A stretch of DNA of 64,000 nt, from the NCBI GenBank assembly GCA_035651655.1, contig DASRFG010000033.1, positions 1-64,000 on the forward strand. The letters run 5' to 3'. Origin of the DNA: Terriglobales bacterium. GTDB taxonomy: Bacteria; Acidobacteriota; Terriglobia; Terriglobales; Acidobacteriaceae. Shown in pieces: positions 25,567 through 37,495 of the stretch. Both the position numbers and the translations under genes were made by a program. Position 1 is the first letter of the stretch, and each line of letters opens with the position of its first letter. The notes below the pieces were generated by a model, which saw only the letters and a list, made by a program, of their open reading frames with translations, was not told the DNA's origin and searched no databases.

Positions 25567-25748
25567 CCTTTTTCGCAGAAACCCCGACTTACGTGGTCTG
25601 CACCCCCATGGGTGCCACCCGTTGCACACCCCGCACGAATGTACAGGAAAATACCTGTTATTTACTCTGGTGCCAAGCTTGAGCGGCCTATTGTCGCAAA
25701 GCTGTAACTAGGCTTTACTTGCAATCTGATCTCCGCTGGAGCGTGTAG

Positions 25749-26603
25749 ATGGAAACAGAGGTTGTCGAGCAGCCTGAAGAGCAACAGGTCAGGCGTGAGC
25801 CGGAGCAAATTGAACAAGAAATCCGCGCGCTTGACTGGCGTGATCTGCAGCTGTGGCTGATCGCTGCGATTGTCCTTTTAGTCGTGGCCGCTGGTTTTCT
25901 CGCGCTGCTCATGCCGCAGTTCCTATGGCACGTGAGTGCTGTATTGGCACGGCAGGACAGTTTCCCGCAGCTGCTGTTTGGCCTGATGGCACTGCTGGTT
26001 TTGCTCAACGCCTATCTTTTTCAGCAGCGCTTGCTGTTATTACGGGCGCGCCGTCAACTGATCCACCAATTGCAAATCGCGGAGCGAACGGCACGGACTG
26101 ATGCCTTGACGGGAGTTTTCAACCGGCGCTTCATGGAAGAAGCGTTGACCAGAGAAATGGCACGTGCCGAGAGAAATCACAGCATACTTTCTGTAATGCT
26201 GGCCGACATAGATGGCTTCAAGGGTTTTAATACGCGCTTTGGCCACCTGGTCGGGGACCGCATCCTGGTTGAAGCCGCTTTGCTTCTCCAGAAAAACTTT
26301 CGCAACGCTGATCTTGTGACCCGCTATGGCGGTGATGAGTTTTTGGTGATCATGCCGGAGACCGATCTGGTGCAGGCAGGAGTGGCGATTGAGCGTCTCA
26401 ATCAATTGGTGGAGAGGTGGAACGGTAAACAACAACGCGATTACACTTTGAGTCTTAGCTGCGGTGTCTCCAGCTACACCGGCCAATTGACCATGGAAGA
26501 ACTCCTCACCTCGGCGGACGCCGATCTGTACGTCCAAAAAGCCAACCGCGAGGGCGGCGCCAGCACGCCCAAAACTGGGCAGCTGCGTACACCCAGGCTA
26601 TAA
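25749..26603 (+). CDS. Membrane-bound diguanylate cyclase (GGDEF)
   Basis: The enzyme synthesises c-di-GMP from two GTP at the inner membrane. It has 284 residues, with two transmembrane helices near 35-57 and 72-93, a short coiled linker, and a GGDEF domain from about 110. The active site is intact (GGDEF 194-198), and the inhibitory RxxD site is present (RNAD, 185-188), so product inhibition is likely. There is no recognisable periplasmic sensor, only a loop of about 15 residues. It follows the Asp-less regulator by 182 bases. A PilZ protein is encoded 1.3 kb upstream on the other strand. Confidence 0.93.
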   Translation: METEVVEQPEEQQVRREPEQIEQEIRALDWRDLQLWLIAAIVLLVVAAGFLALLMPQFLWHVSAVLARQDSFPQLLFGLMALLVLLNAYLFQQRLLLLRARRQLIHQLQIAERTARTDALTGVFNRRFMEEALTREMARAERNHSILSVMLADIDGFKGFNTRFGHLVGDRILVEAALLLQKNFRNADLVTRYGGDEFLVIMPETDLVQAGVAIERLNQLVERWNGKQQRDYTLSLSCGVSSYTGQLTMEELLTSADADLYVQKANREGGASTPKTGQLRTPRL

Positions 26604-26631
26604 CCAGCAGACGGTTGAATTGTCAGTGTCG

Positions 26632-27744
26632 TTAGATCAGCTCCGCGACGTTCTTGGCGGGGCGCCCCTGCGATTGGGCCACTGCGGCGTAGGTCACATG
26701 GCCGCGGAAGGTATTGACGCCCTCACAAATGGCTTTGTCGGCCTTGACTGCCTTGCTGACCCCCATCTGTGCCAGCTTCATCACGTATGGAAAGGTCGCA
26801 TTGGTGAGCGCCAGAGTTGAGGTATGGGGAACAGCCGCTGGCATATTAGTCACGCAATAATGCACGACGCCGTCAACTACGTAGGAAGGATCACTGTGCG
26901 TGGTGGGGTGCGCGGTCTCGATGCACCCTCCCTGGTCAATGGCAACGTCAACGATCACCGCTCCCGGTTTCATGTTAGTCACCATTTCTTTCCTCACCAG
27001 CTTGGGTGCAGCGGCACCCGGGATCAGCACCGCCCCGATCACCAGGTCAGCGTGCTTGGTGGCTTTAGCAATGGCGTAGTAGTTGGAAGCCAGGGTGTAG
27101 AGACGGCCGTTGAAAATGTCATCCAGTTCGCGCAGGCGGTTGAGATTGATATCAATCAGGGTCACAATCGCTCCCATGCCGAGCGCAATTTTTGCGGCGT
27201 TGGTACCGACAATTCCGCCACCGATGACACATACCTGGGCGGGAGGGACCCCAGGTACGCCGCCCAGCAGAACGCCGCGTCCGCCGCGTTCCTTTTCAAG
27301 GTACGATGCGCCCACCTGCACTGACATACGCCCAGCGACTTCCGACATGGGAGTGAGCAACGGCAACGTGCCGTGACCGTCGCGAATGGTTTCATAAGCT
27401 ATGCCGGTGACGGTGTTCTTCAGCAACTCTTCTGTAAGCTCGGGAAGCGGCGCCAGGTGAAGATAGGTGAAGAGGACAAGGTCTTTGCGCAGGTACTTGA
27501 ACTCGCTGGCAATGGGTTCCTTTACCTTGACCACCATGTCCGCCTGCTTCCAAACCTGGTCAGCAGAAGCGGCGATCTGGGCGCCGGCTTGTTTATAGTC
27601 GGCGTCGGACATGGACGAGAGCTCACCGGCGGCAGTTTCGACCAGCACACTGTGACCAGCGTCCACCAGGGCCTTAACGCCAGATGGCACTATGCCGACC
27701 CGCGACTCGTGGTCCTTACGCTCTTTAGGGACGCCGATAATCAT
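26632..27744 (-). CDS. ald: Alanine dehydrogenase
   Basis: The enzyme interconverts L-alanine and pyruvate plus ammonia with NAD. I chose the ATG at 27744 (370 residues) because [20 protein letters not shown] is the normal family start; a longer frame begins at 27762. Substrate and cofactor motifs include RVGIVP, VKVKEPI, the nucleotide-binding [20 protein letters not shown], and DVAIDQGG with the catalytic Asp. It lies 24 bases after a semialdehyde-type aldehyde dehydrogenase gene in the same direction, so the two probably form an operon for amino-acid or aldehyde catabolism. Confidence 0.95.
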   Translation of the reverse strand: MIIGVPKERKDHESRVGIVPSGVKALVDAGHSVLVETAAGELSSMSDADYKQAGAQIAASADQVWKQADMVVKVKEPIASEFKYLRKDLVLFTYLHLAPLPELTEELLKNTVTGIAYETIRDGHGTLPLLTPMSEVAGRMSVQVGASYLEKERGGRGVLLGGVPGVPPAQVCVIGGGIVGTNAAKIALGMGAIVTLIDINLNRLRELDDIFNGRLYTLASNYYAIAKATKHADLVIGAVLIPGAAAPKLVRKEMVTNMKPGAVIVDVAIDQGGCIETAHPTTHSDPSYVVDGVVHYCVTNMPAAVPHTSTLALTNATFPYVMKLAQMGVSKAVKADKAICEGVNTFRGHVTYAAVAQSQGRPAKNVAELI

Positions 27745-27768
27745 ATGCGGATGGGCGCACAATAATAA

Positions 27769-29310
<1,542 letters not shown>

Positions 29311-29569
29311 TCGCCTCCGTGAAGATTACGCAAACTATTCATCCTACAAGCCTGTGGGATGGGTCGCAAGTGTAGGGGACAGAGCGGAAGCACGGGAGCT
29401 CTGGTTGGCAGCGTGAGGAGGTTTCGACAGTTCGGGAACTGAGCATTCAGAGGCGTTAGAAGTAGTAGTCCTCCCGTGCGAAACGAAGGTAATTAGCTAT
29501 TGGGAGTCCTCAGAAGCTTGTGGTACTCTCGCTGAAAATCCAGATTTCATTGGAGTAAGCGGCCGATTC

Positions 29570-30838
29570 GTGTCTTTGGATCGCAATTCCGGAATCCACA
29601 TTGCGTGGAAGACGATCACCTATCGTAGTGTGATCGTAGGGATTATTGTCATTCTTCTCTTCACCGGAGCGGTGATCAACCTGCTGTTTCCACAAGCTAC
29701 CCACGCCGGAATGACAGCGGTGAGCACCTTGCTGGAGAAAGTGGCGGGGAATGCCGGTCAGGGAACTGACAATGGCGGCAGCGTGGCGCAGCAAGCCCAC
29801 TTCACCAATGTTGATGGGACCGTGCGGGTCAAGAAAACCAACAGCAACACTTGGGTGGCGGCCGACTACAGCCTGCCGCTGGAGAAGGGCGACGTGGTGC
29901 AGACCGGTTCCGAGGGGATGGCGCGGGTGGTCTTCAACGACGGCACCAGCTACACCGTTAAACAGGACTCGCTGATCGTTATCGAAGAGAACTCGTCCAA
30001 CGCACAACAGACCCAGGTCGCTGTGAACGTGACTACAGGAACTGTGGATTTGGCGACCGCGACCTACAGTCAGGGATCCACTTCAAAGGTAATTGTTGCC
30101 GGGGCCACTGCGTCACTGGCGCCGGAAAGCTCGGCCATGGTGCACAATGACCCGAGCGCGGACAAGCATGAAATCTTGCTGAAAAAAGGTTCGGGCGATG
30201 TCGTCCGCGGCGGTCAGGTGGTTCACCTGGCGGACGACGAACGAGTTACCTTCCGCAGTGCCTCTGGGCAGATGGAAAAGCAGAAGGAGATAGGTCCTCC
30301 GACCCTGATCGCGCCCCCGAATATGATGCCCATTTTCTTCTCTGCCGAGCCCAAGCCGGTGGAATTTTCCTGGAGCCCGATAGCCAACAATGCTGGGTAC
30401 AGGCTGCGAATCTCCAAGAATCCCTTCTTTTCTTCAACTATTTTCGATCACCGGGTGCCGGGCACCGATGTCCAAGTACCAAACCTGGGCGAGGGGGCTT
30501 ATTACTGGGTAGTGCAGACGGTTGATGCCCAAGGCAAGGAATCCATTGAGAGCGAGAAGAACCGCTTCACCCTGATCCCCAAGGGGAAAGAGGCGATCAG
30601 TATGCGCCTGGAGCTGGAACCCTTTGTGCAGCACGGACATGTGATTGAAGTCCGGGGGAAGACCGAGCCCAGCGCCCGGGTGATGGTAAATGGGCGGGAA
30701 GTGCCCATGATAGCCAACGACGGCAGTTTCAATTACTTCACTCCGCCGCTTCCCAATGGGGAAAGCGTGATCACGATCACTGCGCAAAATGCCACCGGAG
30801 GCGTGAATACCAAGCAGAAGAAGGTGGTCATTCAATAG
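29570..30838 (+). CDS. FecR-domain envelope protein with C-terminal Ig-like domain
   Basis: The 422-residue protein starts at a GTG. A membrane anchor (about 21-40, VIVGIIVILLFTGAVINLLF) precedes a FecR domain at roughly 80-190 (the segment around VVFNDGTSYTVKQDSLIVIE). A fibronectin-like segment near 265-335 (PVEFSWSPI, RLRISKNPFF) and a glucodextranase-B-like domain near 345-422 follow. The last domain is nearly a paralogue of the one at 23208. No sigma or TonB receptor gene is adjacent, so it is not a classical FecIR pair; such proteins are usually cell-surface or structural. mreB starts 168 bases downstream. Confidence 0.82.
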   Translation: MSLDRNSGIHIAWKTITYRSVIVGIIVILLFTGAVINLLFPQATHAGMTAVSTLLEKVAGNAGQGTDNGGSVAQQAHFTNVDGTVRVKKTNSNTWVAADYSLPLEKGDVVQTGSEGMARVVFNDGTSYTVKQDSLIVIEENSSNAQQTQVAVNVTTGTVDLATATYSQGSTSKVIVAGATASLAPESSAMVHNDPSADKHEILLKKGSGDVVRGGQVVHLADDERVTFRSASGQMEKQKEIGPPTLIAPPNMMPIFFSAEPKPVEFSWSPIANNAGYRLRISKNPFFSSTIFDHRVPGTDVQVPNLGEGAYYWVVQTVDAQGKESIESEKNRFTLIPKGKEAISMRLELEPFVQHGHVIEVRGKTEPSARVMVNGREVPMIANDGSFNYFTPPLPNGESVITITAQNATGGVNTKQKKVVIQ

Positions 30839-31006
30839 GCAGGAAAGTGGACGAGAGTCCCGGCACTTTGGTGCAAGGCATGCGAGGGAAACATTCGACT
30901 AGAATCAGAGTAGCGCGTTTCCCGGTGCGTCTTCTGAATATGAGCTATCGCCCGTTTGCACGAGATTTCCGCGACGACGGAATACCCGGGTCTGAAAAGA
31001 GTAATT

Positions 31007-32077
31007 ATGTCAGCTAACGGATTTTCTAAGAACGGAACATCGACACACGCTCACAGCTTGCGGTCTTTATTCAGCATGTTCTCCAGTGATCTTGCTATAG
31101 ATTTGGGGACCGCCAACACTCTGGTGTACGCGCGTGGTAAAGGGATCGTGGTGAATGAGCCATCCATCGTCGCCATCAACAAAAACAGCGGTGAAGTGGA
31201 AGCGGTCGGCAAAGAAGCCAAAGAAATGTTGGGCCGCACTCCGGGAAACATCGTCGCCATTAAGCCGATGAAAGATGGCGTGATCGCTGACTTCAAAGTC
31301 ACCGAAAAAATGTTGAACTATTTCATCCAGAAGGCACACAACCGCAAAATGCTGGTGCATCCGCGGATCGTCATCGGGGTGCCTTCGGAGATCACGCAAG
31401 TTGAGAAGCGCGCGGTGATGGACTCTGCCTATCGCGCCAAAGCCAGCGAGGTCCACCTGGTGGAGCAGGCCATGGTGGCGGCGATCGGTGCCGGTCTGCC
31501 AATTACCGAGCCCAGCGGCAACATGATTGTTGATATTGGCGGCGGGACTACTGACATCGCCGTCATTTCCTTGAGCGGCATCGTTTACTCACGATCGGTG
31601 CGTATGGCCGGCAACCAGATGGATGAGGCCATCATGAATTACTTGAAGCGCAAGTACAACCTGCTGATTGGCGAGCGCACCGCCGAGCAGATCAAGATTG
31701 AGATTGGCTCTGCGTATCCGCTGGACAAGCCGCTGACCATGGAGATCAAGGGCCGCAACCTGATTGAGGGAGTGCCCAAGACCATCACGGTGGATGATAG
31801 CGAAGTCCGCGAAGCGTTGAGCGAGTGCATCTCCACGATCATGAACGCGATTCGCGTGGCCTTGGAGCGTACACCGCCAGAGCTTTCCGCCGACATCAGC
31901 GATCGCGGCATTGTGCTCACCGGTGGCGGCGCCTTGCTAAAGAACCTGGATAAACGCATTCGGGAGGAAACCGGTCTGCCGGTTTCCATCGCCGATGATC
32001 CTCTGTGCAGCGTGGTGCTGGGCACGGGAAAAATGCTCAGCGATTTCAAGCTGCTGCGGAAGATTTCGATCGAGTAG
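31007..32077 (+). CDS. mreB: Rod shape-determining protein MreB
   Basis: This bacterial actin forms membrane-bound filaments that steer lateral wall synthesis. The phosphate-binding motif [17 protein letters not shown], the central [14 protein letters not shown] and the C-terminal [15 protein letters not shown] are all intact. The core matches the family from [11 protein letters not shown] (ATG at 31079). I give the upstream ATG at 31007 (357 residues); a TTG at 30956 is also in frame. It is the first gene of a complete mreB-mreC-mreD-mrdA-rodA cluster. Confidence 0.95.
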   Translation: MSANGFSKNGTSTHAHSLRSLFSMFSSDLAIDLGTANTLVYARGKGIVVNEPSIVAINKNSGEVEAVGKEAKEMLGRTPGNIVAIKPMKDGVIADFKVTEKMLNYFIQKAHNRKMLVHPRIVIGVPSEITQVEKRAVMDSAYRAKASEVHLVEQAMVAAIGAGLPITEPSGNMIVDIGGGTTDIAVISLSGIVYSRSVRMAGNQMDEAIMNYLKRKYNLLIGERTAEQIKIEIGSAYPLDKPLTMEIKGRNLIEGVPKTITVDDSEVREALSECISTIMNAIRVALERTPPELSADISDRGIVLTGGGALLKNLDKRIREETGLPVSIADDPLCSVVLGTGKMLSDFKLLRKISIE

Positions 32078-32183
32078 TTTGGCCGTTGATCGAGGCCATG
32101 AACACAAGAGTTTGGGCAGGCAGCTTGGTATAGCTGAAGCCAGTGATGCAAAACAAGACTTTGTACCTGACTGCTGAATTGAA

Positions 32184-33482
32184 GTGGAAAACCTCCTCAC
32201 TCGCCACCGAAACGTCACCATACTGGTAGTCGTGCTGTTCGCCGAAGTCATCGGCCTGGCAGTCCAGGTAAAGCGCACCACAGATAGCGACTCTACCCGC
32301 CTAATTCGGGTGTGGACCGTCAGCGTTCTGACTCCGTTTGAGAAAGGCTTCGTTGAGGCGCATACCGGAGTGCGTGATTTATGGCGCAACTATTTCTATT
32401 TGCGTGGCGTTCGCAACCAGAATCGGGAGCTCCAGGAGGAGATTGCCCGCCTGCGGCTGGAACGAGTGCGCTTGAATGAGGACGCCGCCCAGGCCCGGCG
32501 CCTGCAACTTCTGCTGGGATTTAAGGAGCAGTACATCTCGCAGACCATGGCAGCACAGGTCATCGGTTCGAGTGGGAGTGACGTTTCCCGGCTGGTCTAC
32601 ATTGATAAAGGTTCGAGCCAGGGAATTAAACAGGACATGCCGGTGATCACGGCCGCCGGCCTGGTGGGCAGGGTGTTACAAGTCTTTCCATATTCTTCGC
32701 AGGTGCTCCTCATCAACGATGCCAGCAGCGGACTGGGAGCGATACTGGAGAAATCGCGCTCCCAGGGAGTACTCAAGGGATCTGCTGCAGGGGAAACCAT
32801 CCTCGAAAAGGTCACCGGCGACGAGCAGGTAGAAGCCGGTGAAACTGTACTGACCAGCGGCGGCGATCGCATTTTTCCAAAAGGGCTGCGGATTGGAACG
32901 GTGAGCAAAGTTTCTCCTGGGCAGGATTTTTTTCTGAATATTCGGGTGAAGCCGGCAGCTGACCTCAGCAGTTTGGAAGAGGTGCTGGTAATCACGAGGG
33001 TGGAGGAAAAGGCGCCGGTGAGCGAGCCCGGACGACCGGTAAGAGCCAGCGACATTCTATCGGCGCGTCTGCCTTCCGTCCCACCGAAGGCGACAACTGC
33101 GTCGCCCAAAACTTCTAAAGTGGCGCCCTCATTGCCGGTGGGCGCACCGAAAGTACGCAAGGCAGCACTACCCGCGGACGCCGTTTCGGGAGTCCCCGCG
33201 CTGGTAAATAATTTACCTAAAGAGCCAGTGGGCTTGGTTCCACCGCGGGTGACGATTCCAAAGGATGCAACTGCCGATCGCACTTATATAGCCCCGGACA
33301 CCACCGTCGTACTGGGCCGAGAAAAGCAGCCGGCCCATACTGCGAAAACGCTGCCAGACAGTGGCGCTTCGCCGGTTTCCTCATCGCCTGTAAAACCGGC
33401 GTCGAAGAACAAGCCGACTGCGGACACAACAAAGCCAAAATCGCCTTTAACCCAACCACCAGATCAGGACAAACCACAATAG
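32184..33482 (+). CDS. mreC: Cell-shape protein MreC with a long C-terminal tail
   Basis: This is a periplasmic scaffold that links MreB/MreD to the wall synthases PBP2 and RodA. The N-terminal membrane helix (10-27) is followed by a coiled coil (about 70-110, QNRELQEEIARLRLERVRL) and the paired beta domains (RLVYIDKGSSQGIKQDMPV; VLTSGGDRIFPKGLRIGTVS). The family core ends near residue 275. About 155 extra residues, rich in Pro, Ala, Lys and Thr, follow and look disordered. GTG start. The next gene, mreD, begins three bases after the stop. Confidence 0.93.
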   Translation: MENLLTRHRNVTILVVVLFAEVIGLAVQVKRTTDSDSTRLIRVWTVSVLTPFEKGFVEAHTGVRDLWRNYFYLRGVRNQNRELQEEIARLRLERVRLNEDAAQARRLQLLLGFKEQYISQTMAAQVIGSSGSDVSRLVYIDKGSSQGIKQDMPVITAAGLVGRVLQVFPYSSQVLLINDASSGLGAILEKSRSQGVLKGSAAGETILEKVTGDEQVEAGETVLTSGGDRIFPKGLRIGTVSKVSPGQDFFLNIRVKPAADLSSLEEVLVITRVEEKAPVSEPGRPVRASDILSARLPSVPPKATTASPKTSKVAPSLPVGAPKVRKAALPADAVSGVPALVNNLPKEPVGLVPPRVTIPKDATADRTYIAPDTTVVLGREKQPAHTAKTLPDSGASPVSSSPVKPASKNKPTADTTKPKSPLTQPPDQDKPQ

Positions 33483-33484
33483 CA

Positions 33485-34003
33485 GTGGCCATCGCATACA
33501 CATCGCGCGAGCAGATCGAGGTCTACCGGTTCGGCATGCCGGTTGCGGTTGTGGTGCCGCTGCTGGCCCTGTTTCTGCAGGCATTTATTCCGTTGCGTCT
33601 TCATTTCTTTTCTATTTTTGATCTTCCGCTGCTGGTAACAATCTTTTTCGCCGTGGCACGCCGTAGCCAGGTAAGCGGGCTGCTCAATGGCGGAGTGATA
33701 GGGCTGTTGCAAGACAGCCTCACCCATCAACCCATCGGACTGTTTGGAATCGCCAAGACGGTCGTGGGGTATGGAGCGTCGTCGTTGGGAGTCAAACTGG
33801 ATGTTGAGAACTCGGGCTCCCGCTTTCTAGTTACTTTTGGCTTTTATCTTGTGCATCAGCTCGTGTACTTCGCAGTGGGACGGGGTATGGTGGGCCTTAC
33901 GCTGAATTGGCGATGGGGGCACATGCTGGCGGCAGCTTTCGCGAATGCCGTTCTGGCTATTCCTCTCTTCAGTTTGCTGGACCGCTTCAAGCAGCGTTCA
34001 TGA
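33485..34003 (+). CDS. mreD: Cell-shape membrane protein MreD
   Basis: This is a polytopic inner-membrane protein of the elongasome, 172 residues with about five hydrophobic segments (first near 16-34, VAVVVPLLALFLQAFIPLR). The family pattern of a short loop with GLLQDSLTHQPIGLFGIAKT is visible. It starts with GTG directly after mreC and lies 18 bases before mrdA. The assignment rests on hydrophobicity, size and its fixed place between mreC and PBP2, since MreD sequences are weakly conserved. Confidence 0.9.
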   Translation: MAIAYTSREQIEVYRFGMPVAVVVPLLALFLQAFIPLRLHFFSIFDLPLLVTIFFAVARRSQVSGLLNGGVIGLLQDSLTHQPIGLFGIAKTVVGYGASSLGVKLDVENSGSRFLVTFGFYLVHQLVYFAVGRGMVGLTLNWRWGHMLAAAFANAVLAIPLFSLLDRFKQRS

Positions 34004-34021
34004 CCGGCAGGTAGTCACGAA

Positions 34022-36013
34022 ATGATTTTCCGCGACGAAAAAGTCCCGCAGCTTCGCCTGAACGTCATCCAGTACCTAATTCTGGTTATTTTTTTAGTGC
34101 TGGCATACGGCTTGTGGCGGTTGCAGGTGGGAGGCAGCGATTATTATGACGCCCTCGCCGAGCGAAATCGCGTGCGCACCATTCCAATTCTCGCCCCTCG
34201 GGGCAAGATTCTGGACCGTGAAGGGCGCGTCATCGTAGATAACTATCCTTCGTTTTCAGCCCTATTGCTCCGAGACCAGGTCAAGGGACTCAATCAGGAC
34301 GTAGAAAAAATTGCTCAAGGTTTGCACATGTCTGCGGCAGATGTGCGCGAGCGCGTGCGCAAATTTGCCACCATGCCGCAGTACCAGCCCATCATCCTCA
34401 AGGACGACATTACTCCCGATGAGCTGGCGTTCATTGAAGCCCACCGTCTGGAGCTGCCCGAGCTTGAAACCATCGTGGCGCATCGCCGACTGTATCCGCG
34501 CAACGGTTTCATGGCCCACCTGGTTGGCTACGTGGGTGAAGTTAGCGAAGACATGCTCAACCGCCCTGAATTCGAGCTCTACAGTCCTGGCGACGTAGTT
34601 GGCAAGTCCGGGGTGGAGCTTTATTACAACGACCTGCTGATGGGCAAGAACGGCTCTCGCCGGGTGATGGTCAACAGCCATGGCAAGGAAGTTGGCCGGC
34701 TTGATGAGACCATTGCCACTCCTGGCCAGCCCCTCAAGCTCACGATTGACGTCGACATGCAGATTGCGGCTGAGCAGGCACTGGAAGACAGGAACGGCGC
34801 CATCGTCGCCATGGATCCCAAGACTGGCGAAATTCTGGCGATGGTCAGCCGACCAACCTTTGATCCCAACGATTTCGCGGTGCGTATCTCGCGCGAGCAG
34901 TGGACCAAGCTGGTGACCGATGAGTCCCACCCCTTGCTCAACAAGGCCATTCAAGCGCAGCTGGCGCCGGGTTCGGTGTTCAAGATCATCATGTCGGTTG
35001 CCGGGTTGCAGGAGGGAATTGCCCAGGACATGCATGTGATCTGCAATGGCGGGGCGGTGTTTTACGGGCGTTACTTCAAATGCTGGGTCACGGAGGAGCA
35101 TCGCGTACACGGTTTGGTAGACATAACCAAGGGGATCTACCAGTCGTGTGATGTCTTTTTTTATACGTTAGCGGAACGCTTGGGCATTGGGCGGATTGCC
35201 AAATGGGCAACGAGTCTAGGACTCGGTCAACGGACCGGGATAGACCTGCCCCAGGAAGCTTCAGGGGTGATGCCATCAGAAGAATGGAAGGCGCGTAACT
35301 TTAAACAGAAATGGTACGCGGGAGAAACCATCTCGGTGGGTATCGGCCAGGGAGCGGTTGCGGTAACTCCTATGCAACTGGCGCGCGCCATTGGGGCGAT
35401 CACCAGCGATGGAGTTTTGCGGCGTCCCCATGTGGTCTTTCCGGAACAACTCCCTCCCAGCTACCGCCAGATCATGAACTATAACCGGGAAACGCAAATA
35501 CCCCTTGATCCCAAGAACTGGCAGATCATCACCGATGCCATGGCGAGTGTGACCGATCCGGTGGGCACCGCTCCGAGCGCGCATCTTCAGGGGATAGATT
35601 TCGCCGGCAAGACGGGGAGCGCGCAGACGATCAGCAACGCCGCGCGGAAGATCCTGAAAGGCAGTAAGTACAACGACAATTCTTGGTTCGTGGGTGTAAC
35701 ACCGCGACGCAATCCTGAAATCGTAGTTGCCGTACTCTTCGAGGGCGGCGAGCACGGCAAACTGGCGGCACGTATCGCCGCGCAAGTAGTGAAAGCGTAC
35801 GTCGAAAAGCAACGCAAGATTCCAGTGAAGGTTGCACAGACAAACCACAGCAATGCCGTAGAAATGGCCGGGCTGTGGAACGAGCCAGAGTCGGGGCAAG
35901 GCGACCGCTTCCAAGCAGCTCGATTCCATATAAATGTGAGCAAAGGCAATACGCCGCGAAAACAGCGACTGCTGACAGAGCGGTTACCGATAGCTGAGAG
36001 TACGAAGAACTGA
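34022..36013 (+). CDS. mrdA: Penicillin-binding protein 2 (elongasome transpeptidase)
   Basis: This is a class B PBP that cross-links peptidoglycan during elongation. An N-terminal membrane helix (13-30) precedes the pedestal domain (ILAPRGKILDREGRVIVDN near 56-74) and the transpeptidase domain. Catalytic motifs are S318-x-x-K321 in LAPGSVFK, an SxN-type motif region near YQSCDVFFYTLAE, and K530-T-G in FAGKTGSAQ. It has 663 residues, normal for PBP2, with a short basic tail. Its TGA is followed immediately by the ATG of rodA, so the two partners are tightly coupled. Confidence 0.95.
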   Translation: MIFRDEKVPQLRLNVIQYLILVIFLVLAYGLWRLQVGGSDYYDALAERNRVRTIPILAPRGKILDREGRVIVDNYPSFSALLLRDQVKGLNQDVEKIAQGLHMSAADVRERVRKFATMPQYQPIILKDDITPDELAFIEAHRLELPELETIVAHRRLYPRNGFMAHLVGYVGEVSEDMLNRPEFELYSPGDVVGKSGVELYYNDLLMGKNGSRRVMVNSHGKEVGRLDETIATPGQPLKLTIDVDMQIAAEQALEDRNGAIVAMDPKTGEILAMVSRPTFDPNDFAVRISREQWTKLVTDESHPLLNKAIQAQLAPGSVFKIIMSVAGLQEGIAQDMHVICNGGAVFYGRYFKCWVTEEHRVHGLVDITKGIYQSCDVFFYTLAERLGIGRIAKWATSLGLGQRTGIDLPQEASGVMPSEEWKARNFKQKWYAGETISVGIGQGAVAVTPMQLARAIGAITSDGVLRRPHVVFPEQLPPSYRQIMNYNRETQIPLDPKNWQIITDAMASVTDPVGTAPSAHLQGIDFAGKTGSAQTISNAARKILKGSKYNDNSWFVGVTPRRNPEIVVAVLFEGGEHGKLAARIAAQVVKAYVEKQRKIPVKVAQTNHSNAVEMAGLWNEPESGQGDRFQAARFHINVSKGNTPRKQRLLTERLPIAESTKN

Positions 36014-37096
36014 ATGGCGCGTTACGTCTCATTTCGCGATTTCGATTGGGTGCTCTTTACCTTTGTCCTACTTATCTGTGGGCTGGGGATTATGGAGATC
36101 TTCAGCGCAACCAATCACACCAGGTTTTCCGGGGTGCACGTCAAGCAGATTTACTGGATCGCTGCCGGGATCGTGGTGATGTTCCTGGTGAGCGCGGTCA
36201 ATTACCAGATGTTGTTGGAGAACGCCCACTGGATGTACCTGGTGGGTGTGGCATCGCTGATTGGGGTTCTGGCCTTTGGCCAGAAATACCTGGGCGCGCG
36301 GCGTTGGATCAAGATGCCAGGGGGGCAGCACTTCCAGCCTTCGGAGTGGGTGAAGCTGATCCTGATTCTGGCCGTGGCGCGATATTTTGCGGAGCTGCGG
36401 AAGGACGAACTCTCCTTGCTCGACCTCATCAAGGGCGGGCTGATGGTAGGTTTTCCCATGCTGATGGTACTGGCGCAGCCCGATCTGGGCACCGCCTTGA
36501 CCTACATTCCCATTGCCCTTATGGGCATTTACCTGGGCGGACTACGCACCCGGCATGGCGTCGCCATTGTTCTTGCCGGCGCACTGCTTATGCCAGTGGC
36601 CTGGCACGTACTCAAGCCTTATCAACGTCAACGTTTAACCAGCTTCATGCAGCCGGAGGCCGACCGTCAGGGCTCCGGATATCAAGTGATTCAATCCAAA
36701 ATCGCGGTGGGGGCGGGCGGAATCTGGGGCAGCAAAGGCCTGCAAACCCGGCTCATGTTCCTTCCCGTTCCCCAAACCGACTTCATCTTCGCCGCCTTCT
36801 CTGAGCAGCATGGATTCGTGGGCGCGATGGGGGTCCTGCTGTTATACTTTATAGTGTTGATGCGATTGATCCAGAACGCGCAAACGGCGCCCGACCGTGC
36901 CGGCACGTTCGTGGTCATGGGGGTGGTGGCGGTACTCGCCTTCCACGTCCTCGTCAACGTGGGCATGGTGGTCGGCTTTATGCCGGTCACCGGTATACCC
37001 TTGCCGCTGATGAGTTACGGCGGTTCTTCGGTGTTGTTTACGTTTCTGGCGCTAGGCATAGTCATGAACATTCGTATGCGCCGCTTCGTGAATTAG
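36014..37096 (+). CDS. mrdB: Rod shape-determining SEDS glycosyltransferase RodA
   Basis: This integral-membrane SEDS-family peptidoglycan polymerase works with PBP2. It has 360 residues and about ten membrane helices. Signature stretches are KYLGARRWIKMPGGQHFQPS, QPDLGTALTYIPIALMG (containing the catalytic Asp), and the C-terminal GFMPVTGIPLPLMSYGGSS. It begins on the base after the mrdA stop. No further shape genes follow; a terminator-like hairpin lies about 70 bases downstream. Confidence 0.95.
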   Translation: MARYVSFRDFDWVLFTFVLLICGLGIMEIFSATNHTRFSGVHVKQIYWIAAGIVVMFLVSAVNYQMLLENAHWMYLVGVASLIGVLAFGQKYLGARRWIKMPGGQHFQPSEWVKLILILAVARYFAELRKDELSLLDLIKGGLMVGFPMLMVLAQPDLGTALTYIPIALMGIYLGGLRTRHGVAIVLAGALLMPVAWHVLKPYQRQRLTSFMQPEADRQGSGYQVIQSKIAVGAGGIWGSKGLQTRLMFLPVPQTDFIFAAFSEQHGFVGAMGVLLLYFIVLMRLIQNAQTAPDRAGTFVVMGVVAVLAFHVLVNVGMVVGFMPVTGIPLPLMSYGGSSVLFTFLALGIVMNIRMRRFVN

Positions 37097-37495
37097 ATAG
37101 ACCCGCTGAGCAAGGGAGGCCACGTTCGCCGGTGGCCAGGAATTTACCAGGATTTGACGATAACGATCGCCCCCGCGTGAAGGGGGCATATGCCGGCCAA
37201 CAATGAGACGAGGCCAGGCAGGATTGGTTGCAAGTAGTGGGCGGGTAACGGCCCCTCCGGCGTTTTGAGATTAAGTTCAGAGACTCTCGCCGAAGAGAGC
37301 GGTCACAAACCCAGTGCTTGTCAGACACTATAGGTGCCAAGATTTCTAAGCTTGAACAAAGGATTTCGTCTACGGTTTTTGCCTCCAAGGCCCGTAGTCC
37401 TCTGTCCGTAGCAGCCTATACCTCCAGTCCTTCCTATCCTTCGCTATCGCGCCGCTAAAGCGCGTCCTCATGAGTGAGGCGGGTGTGGAGTCAGC
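37097..37495. other. Intergenic region between rodA and RNase E/G, 399 bases
   Basis: It contains two terminator-like hairpins near its start: GGCCAC/GTGGCC at 37118-37137 and GCCCCC/GGGGGC at 37169-37187. The remaining 300 bases probably form the promoter and a long 5' leader for the RNase gene. RNase E mRNAs are known to autoregulate through their leader in E. coli, so a structured leader is possible, but I cannot define one here. Confidence 0.5.
37169..37187 (+). terminator. Terminator-like hairpin after rodA
   Basis: GCCCCC (37169-37174) and GGGGGC (37182-37187) pair perfectly around a 7-base loop. There is no T run, so termination would be inefficient or factor-dependent. Confidence 0.4.

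Noticed and set aside
34262..35110. Leftward 282-codon frame opposite mrdA
   Set aside because: Shadow of the PBP2 gene, whose catalytic motifs are on the plus strand.
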